A DNA stretch of 64,000 nucleotides from Ailurus styani (taxonomy: Eukaryota; Chordata; Mammalia; Carnivora; Ailuridae): positions 62,001 through 126,000 of the forward strand of contig LNAC01001217.1 in assembly GCA_002007465.1 (NCBI GenBank), written 5' to 3'. Under the pieces are notes generated by a model. That model searched no databases and was not told the origin of the DNA. It saw only the letters and a program-made list of their open reading frames with translations. Shown here piece after piece: positions 59,936 to 64,000 of this stretch. Every line of letters begins with the position of its first letter. The first letter of the stretch is position 1. The position numbers and the translations under genes are program-made.

Positions 59936-60124
59936 GGGCACCTGGGTGTCTCAGTGGGTTAAAGCCTCTGCCTTCGGCTCAGGTCATGATCTCAGGGTCC
60001 TGGGATCGAGGCCTGCATCAGGCTTCCTGCTCAGCGGGGAGCCTGCTTCCTCCTCTCTCTCTGCCTGCCTCTCTGCCTACTTGTGATCTCTCTCTGTCAA
60101 ATAAATAAGTAAATCTTTAAAAAA
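59936..60124 (+). mobile_element. CAN SINE
   Basis: Full-length head to AAATAAGTAAATCTTT tail. Flanked by ATTAGTATATTTTAT (59921-59935) and ATTAATACATTTTAT (60125-60139), two mismatches in 15. It lies at the left edge of an L1 fragment. Confidence 0.93.
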
Positions 60125-60125
60125 A

Positions 60126-60338
60126 TTAATACATTTTATTTTTAGAGCAGATGTAGGTGTACAGGAAAAATGAGAGCGGAAGTACAGAGTTCCCCTACAT
60201 TGGTTCCCACCCGCAGCTTCTCCTATTAACCCCTTGCATTATTGGTAAGGCACATTTGTTTCAATTTGATGAACCAGTATTGATACATTCTTTTTCTTTC
60301 TTTTTTTTTCTTTTTTAGATTTTATTTATTTATTTGAC

Positions 60339-60388
<50 letters not shown>

Positions 60389-60720
60389 GGAATACAAGCA
60401 GGGGGAGTGAGAGAGGGAGAAACAGGCTTCTCGCTGAGCAGGGAGCCCAATGTGGGGCTCGAACCCAGGACCCTGGGATCATGACCTGAGCTGAAGGCAG
60501 TGCCTTAACGACCAAGCCACCCAGGCGCCCCTTGATACATTATTCTTAACTAAAATCCAGAGTTTACACTGAGGTTCATTTGTCTATCATGGTGCACATT
60601 CTGTGGGTCTGACAAATGCCTCCTGTCTTATAGCTACCACACAGTGTTGTACTGAAGAGTTTCACTGCCCTAAAAATTCCCTGTGCTCTGCCTATTCATC
60701 TCTCCCTCCCTCTGAACTGT
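60126..60720 (-). mobile_element. L1 3' fragment split by a SINE
   Basis: Reverse L1 3' sequence at 60126-60279 (TTTTTAGAGCAGATGTAGGTG, CACATTTGTTTCAATTTGATG in part) resumes at 60542-60720 (TTTCACTGCCCTAAAAATTC, CTGTGCTCTGCCTATTCATC). The SINE at 60290-60531 is nested inside. Confidence 0.75.
60290..60531 (-). mobile_element. CAN SINE with long (AG)n, inserted in L1
   Basis: Reverse-complement full-length element ending GCCACCCAGGCGCCCC, with an (AG)n run at 60343-60380. Perfect duplication TTGATACATT at 60280-60289 and 60532-60541 splits an older L1 fragment. Confidence 0.95.
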
Positions 60721-62424
60721 GGGCAAATTAACATTTTAGGAAATTGACTTGCAGAGAAAATAGGGCCGTGTAACAATTCTATAAAATTTTTTAATAACCC
60801 TATATTCTAGCATTTCCCTCCGAAATAGAGTAATATTCTCCCATTACAGAACACAATGCCTCTCGAACTTGCCAGCCGCCCCTCAGAGGAATGGCTATGT
60901 GGCTTGAGTTTTCTAAAGTGCTAGATGTGGGCATCAGCTTAGGATGAAAGTTATTTGGATGTCTATTTTCTATAATGTGCAGGGGACTATACTTTTTAGG
61001 GGAAACTTTTAAAGGCAGGCCAAAAATCCATGTGCCCTGTGACCAAATCAAACCAAACACACGTGTAAAGCTGCAGTGAGGTTTGTTCCCTGAGAATTTC
61101 CAAACCTGATTTGTCATGGCTGAAGGCTGCTGAGAACGTTAATCTGCACACCCTAGCCTGGTAAGACCGTCTCAGGTGGGCGAAAGCATCCCTATGGCAG
61201 GCTATCTGAGTCCTGATTCCTTCCAGCAGGTGCTGTTTTTATTCAAAGAAGGCCAGTTCCGTCCCATTATGGAAAAGAATGAAACGAGCCTGCGTTCCTT
61301 TTCTTTCTCTGTCCCGGGTGGGAAGGACAACACCAGCCCTAACGGCAGGGGCGCCCAGCTGAGCATTTCCTATGCTGACCCCGTCAGCGGCATGGGGACT
61401 GGAGAGCCATGGTCAGCTTCCTGTCTGCACTGGCCGTGGGTGGCAGAGCTCCTTGGTGTCTCTCCTCTACATGCTGGCAGGGGGGAGTGGGGGGGGGAGC
61501 TCAGGGTGAGTAGGGGTGGGGAGCTAACCGGCAGCTTGAGGGCACACCTTCAGAGTCTGTCCCCAGCTCAGGCTTCTCCCCACTCCAAACCGCTCCTTAG
61601 TTACCTGATGCTCCCTTTGCCACCTCCTGTCTGTGGAGGGTCTAAGATTCTCCCTCCCTCCCTCCCACTCCAGACACCTCCCACTCCGGCCTTCCTGCCT
61701 GAGAGGCTCTGTGCGGTTTCTGCAGCCCAGAGCAGCCTTGTCCATGCCTGCATCTTCCCTGGTACTGTCCAACACTCGAGCCCAACACAACCTCCTTCTT
61801 GAAGCTGATTCCTGCCCTAAGGGCTTCACTTGCTTTCTCTGCGCTGGTTTCACTGCCTCGGGGTAGTTCCAACCTTGCAGGAAAGCTAACCTGGCACTTG
61901 TCCTTTTCTCTTACTCACTGGGATCTGGGTCCCCAAAGCATCAGGCTGGTCCCTAGGAGAAGGTGTCAAGCTCCCGCAGACACCTGTGGGTGAGAGAGAA
62001 GGGGAGTCCGGCTCAGGCTGCCCTCCCTCCTCTGCACCAGCTGCTAGGACCCCATTTAGGTTAAGAGGAGGTGGGGGGCGGCACAGATCCCTGTGGGCTT
62101 CCTTATTAAAATTAGAAAAGCTTTGAATTTAACCAAACTCATTTTGCAATTGATAAGTACACTGAGTCAAGCCAAGCAGATCTCCCTTTTGATAGAAGGA
62201 TATTAGAAGTTTTGCTTTATGAAAAGATGTAGGTGTAGTTTTCTCCCCACAAACTGAAGGAATTTTGTACTTTGGTTTCTTTCCTTCTCCATAGAAAGGA
62301 GAGGAGTATCTGGAATCCTTGCCAAAGCTGTGGTCAGGTTGGCTGACTGCCCCAAGCACTATGGATACTCAGCATTAGTGATCAGCTTTCTGGAAACTTG
62401 TATTTCCATGAATACTGAATTTTT

Positions 62425-62628
62425 TTTTTTTTTTGAGAGAGAGAGAGAGAGAGAAAGCCAGAGTGAGTGAGGGGAAGGGGCAGAGGGAGAGAGAGAGAGA
62501 ATCTCAAGCAGACTCCACACCCCCCAGCACAGAGCCTGAGACGGGGCTCGATTCCATGAGCCTGAGCTCATGACCTCAGCCAAAATCAAGAGTCAGCTGC
62601 TTAACCAACTGAGCCACCCAAGAGCCCC
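62425..62628 (-). mobile_element. CAN SINE
   Basis: Reverse-complement element from T-run to ACTGAGCCACCCAAGAGCCCC. Flanked by TGAATACTGAATTTTT (62409-62424) and TGAATATTGAATTTTT (62629-62644), one mismatch. Confidence 0.93.
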
Positions 62629-64000
62629 TGAATATTGAATTTTTAAAAATAAAGAATATTAACTTCTTTCCCAGTTTATGTTAAAAAAAGAAAGACTAAC
62701 CAGAGCCACCAGGTAACCTTCCTAGCGGGCTGCCTAGAAATCTTCAGGAGAGAACGTCAGGTAGGAACACGGCAGCAACGTGACTTCTCCGTGGCTGTGT
62801 GGATTTGGGTGTTAATATCACACAAATCATTTCCACGCACAGATCTAACCATGAGAAAAAGTTTACACAAATTATCCAGGACCCAAACGGAAGACATTAC
62901 TGTCTCTGTTCAATGAGTCAAAGGCTGGCCTGGGTTCTTTGGAGGAACCTAAATTTTCCATCACTTTTGCAAATGATACACTTTCCTCAGAAGCCCCAGG
63001 AAATGTCAACTTGTGGAACTCTATTAACCATTCCTGGTCAATATGGCCCAGTCATTAAGCAATTGATCAGACTTCTTCAGAGCTTATCCTCATCTTGTCA
63101 ATCAGCCAATTTTATTGACAAAATCATGTGAGCTGGGTGGGGATCTGATAACTAGCGGAGCCATTGGCCACACTGAATGCTGAGAAAAGCAAGCCCAGAA
63201 GACACACTGGAGGAAGCCGCATTCACTGACCTCAGGAAAAAGTCTGACGTGTCTAAAGGAAAAGAACATAGTGGGTAAAGGATGGTGTTCTTTCAAGTCC
63301 TGGATCTTAACGGCAAGGCGAGGCCTCCCTGGCAGGCGGGAAGAAAAGGAAAAGAGCTAGGCTGCACTCCCTCCCCACAGAGGTTCAAATGGCTCAACCA
63401 CGCAATAGTTAGGGAAAAGGAACCAGGTGGGCAGAGAAGAAACACATACCTTTCTCCAAGATCTTTCTTTCTTTCTTTTTTCAATGAAAACCATTCTACT
63501 TTTATCCTGGAGTGATAATACTTTTTGCTTTTAGACTCATTAGGGAAATCCCCAGCTGCTACTCGCACCCGCACAGAAGTTTGCTCTAGCTGGAAACTTA
63601 CCTAAGGGTTGCCTTTTCTCCTGGTGGGAAACTGCACAGGGTGGGGGAGGGGGCGTGGGAGAGGGGGCTGCAGGCTTTCCTGAGAGAATGAAGTTCTCAC
63701 TGTCCAAGTCCCCTCTTATACCAACAGCATCTTAGATTCAAGGCAGAGGATAGATAGTCCCCACAATGCCTAATTGTAGGTCACTCCCACAGCAAGTCTC
63801 AGCCTTGTGGTAGCATGGGTTGGAGCGCTGGCTTAGCACCCAGCTTGTCTCTCTCATTTATAGTCTAAGAATGCATGAAGTGACAGATGTCAGGGTATGT
63901 CATCGAGGCTGCACCCAGAAACCCGGGGTTAGGCATGACCTACAGATGTGGCTGTTTTAGAGTGAACACCATTTGGAAATTTGATTTGGGGCATTTATTT

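Larger units (their letters stand above)
55387..64000 (-). other. CFAP61: CFAP61 upstream intron (to window edge)
   Basis: No further CFAP61 exon was firmly recognised up to the window end. It contains a unique block at 55.44-55.95 kb, an L2 (56.4-56.85), a Tigger fossil (56.9-57.34), five SINEs and an L1 fragment at 60.1-60.7 kb. Several 70-200 residue open frames (for example 58494-58814 and 61176-61802, plus strand) resemble no known protein and lack splice context. A 30-base exon-like signal is at 63602-63631 (see findings). Confidence 0.6.

Noticed and set aside
61176..61802. Plus-strand open frame of 208 codons
   Set aside because: Composition drifts to low-complexity Pro/Ser/Leu, it overlaps frames on the other strand, and no homologue is recognised. 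Probably chance.
1..64000. CRISPR arrays, operons, prophage or other microbial systems
   Set aside because: The DNA is mammalian nuclear. The only regular short repeats are microsatellites, with no spacer-repeat structure.
1..64000. Intact tRNA, rRNA or snRNA genes
   Set aside because: The tRNA-like segments are all heads of CAN SINE or MIR repeats; no cloverleaf-capable independent gene was seen.

Overview
This is a window of vertebrate nuclear DNA from a carnivoran mammal. The evidence is thirteen tRNA-derived CAN SINE insertions (the 'ggcgcctgggtggctcag...' type, found only in Carnivora) in both orientations, older L1, L2, MIR, hAT and Tigger fragments, and genes with spliced exons. The SINE subtype, with a body reading 'cctctgccttcggctcaggtcatgatctcagggtcctggg' split over its A/B-box region and a tail 'ctacttgtgatctctctctgtcaaataaataa', looks like a caniform and probably a mustelid. 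That last step is inference.

Two genes can be supported, both on the minus strand. INSM1 is the intronless insulinoma-associated zinc-finger repressor. Its 3' coding part is 38788-39752 and its 3'UTR runs left to about 37620. The N-terminal third of the protein, the start codon and the promoter core lie in an 830-base run of N (39753-40582). To the right, the last two coding exons of CFAP61 (axonemal radial-spoke/CSC component) sit at 55296-55386 and 48158-48358, with a short 3'UTR ending near 47876. The order CFAP61 then INSM1 on one strand, about 7.4 kb apart, is the known mammalian synteny (human 20p11.23).

The left 37 kb has no exon that I can identify. It holds scattered old repeats, a GC-rich stretch at 15.2-16.8 kb and several unique blocks that look like regulatory DNA. 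Between INSM1 and CFAP61 (40.6-47.9 kb) lies a dense upstream region: the INSM1 CpG island, an AT-rich unique block at 42.0-42.8 kb with paired GTTAATCAA sites, a second CpG-rich block at 43.2-44.9 kb, a 440-base pyrimidine tract, and a unique block at 45.33-45.6 kb. The most notable signal is an 18-base motif, a POU-type site next to an E-box, that occurs twice there 1.28 kb apart (44159 and 45438). This fits INSM1 being a target of Ascl1-class and BRN-class factors.

The CFAP61 introns hold one degenerate minus-strand L1 (48.5-52.8 kb) with a SINE and several microsatellites inside it, a repeat-free block just upstream of the penultimate exon (55.44-55.95 kb), and on the right a Tigger fossil, an L2 and five more SINEs. 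I see no complete novel system. The interest lies in gene-regulatory structure, one assembly defect, and two orphan exon-like signals.
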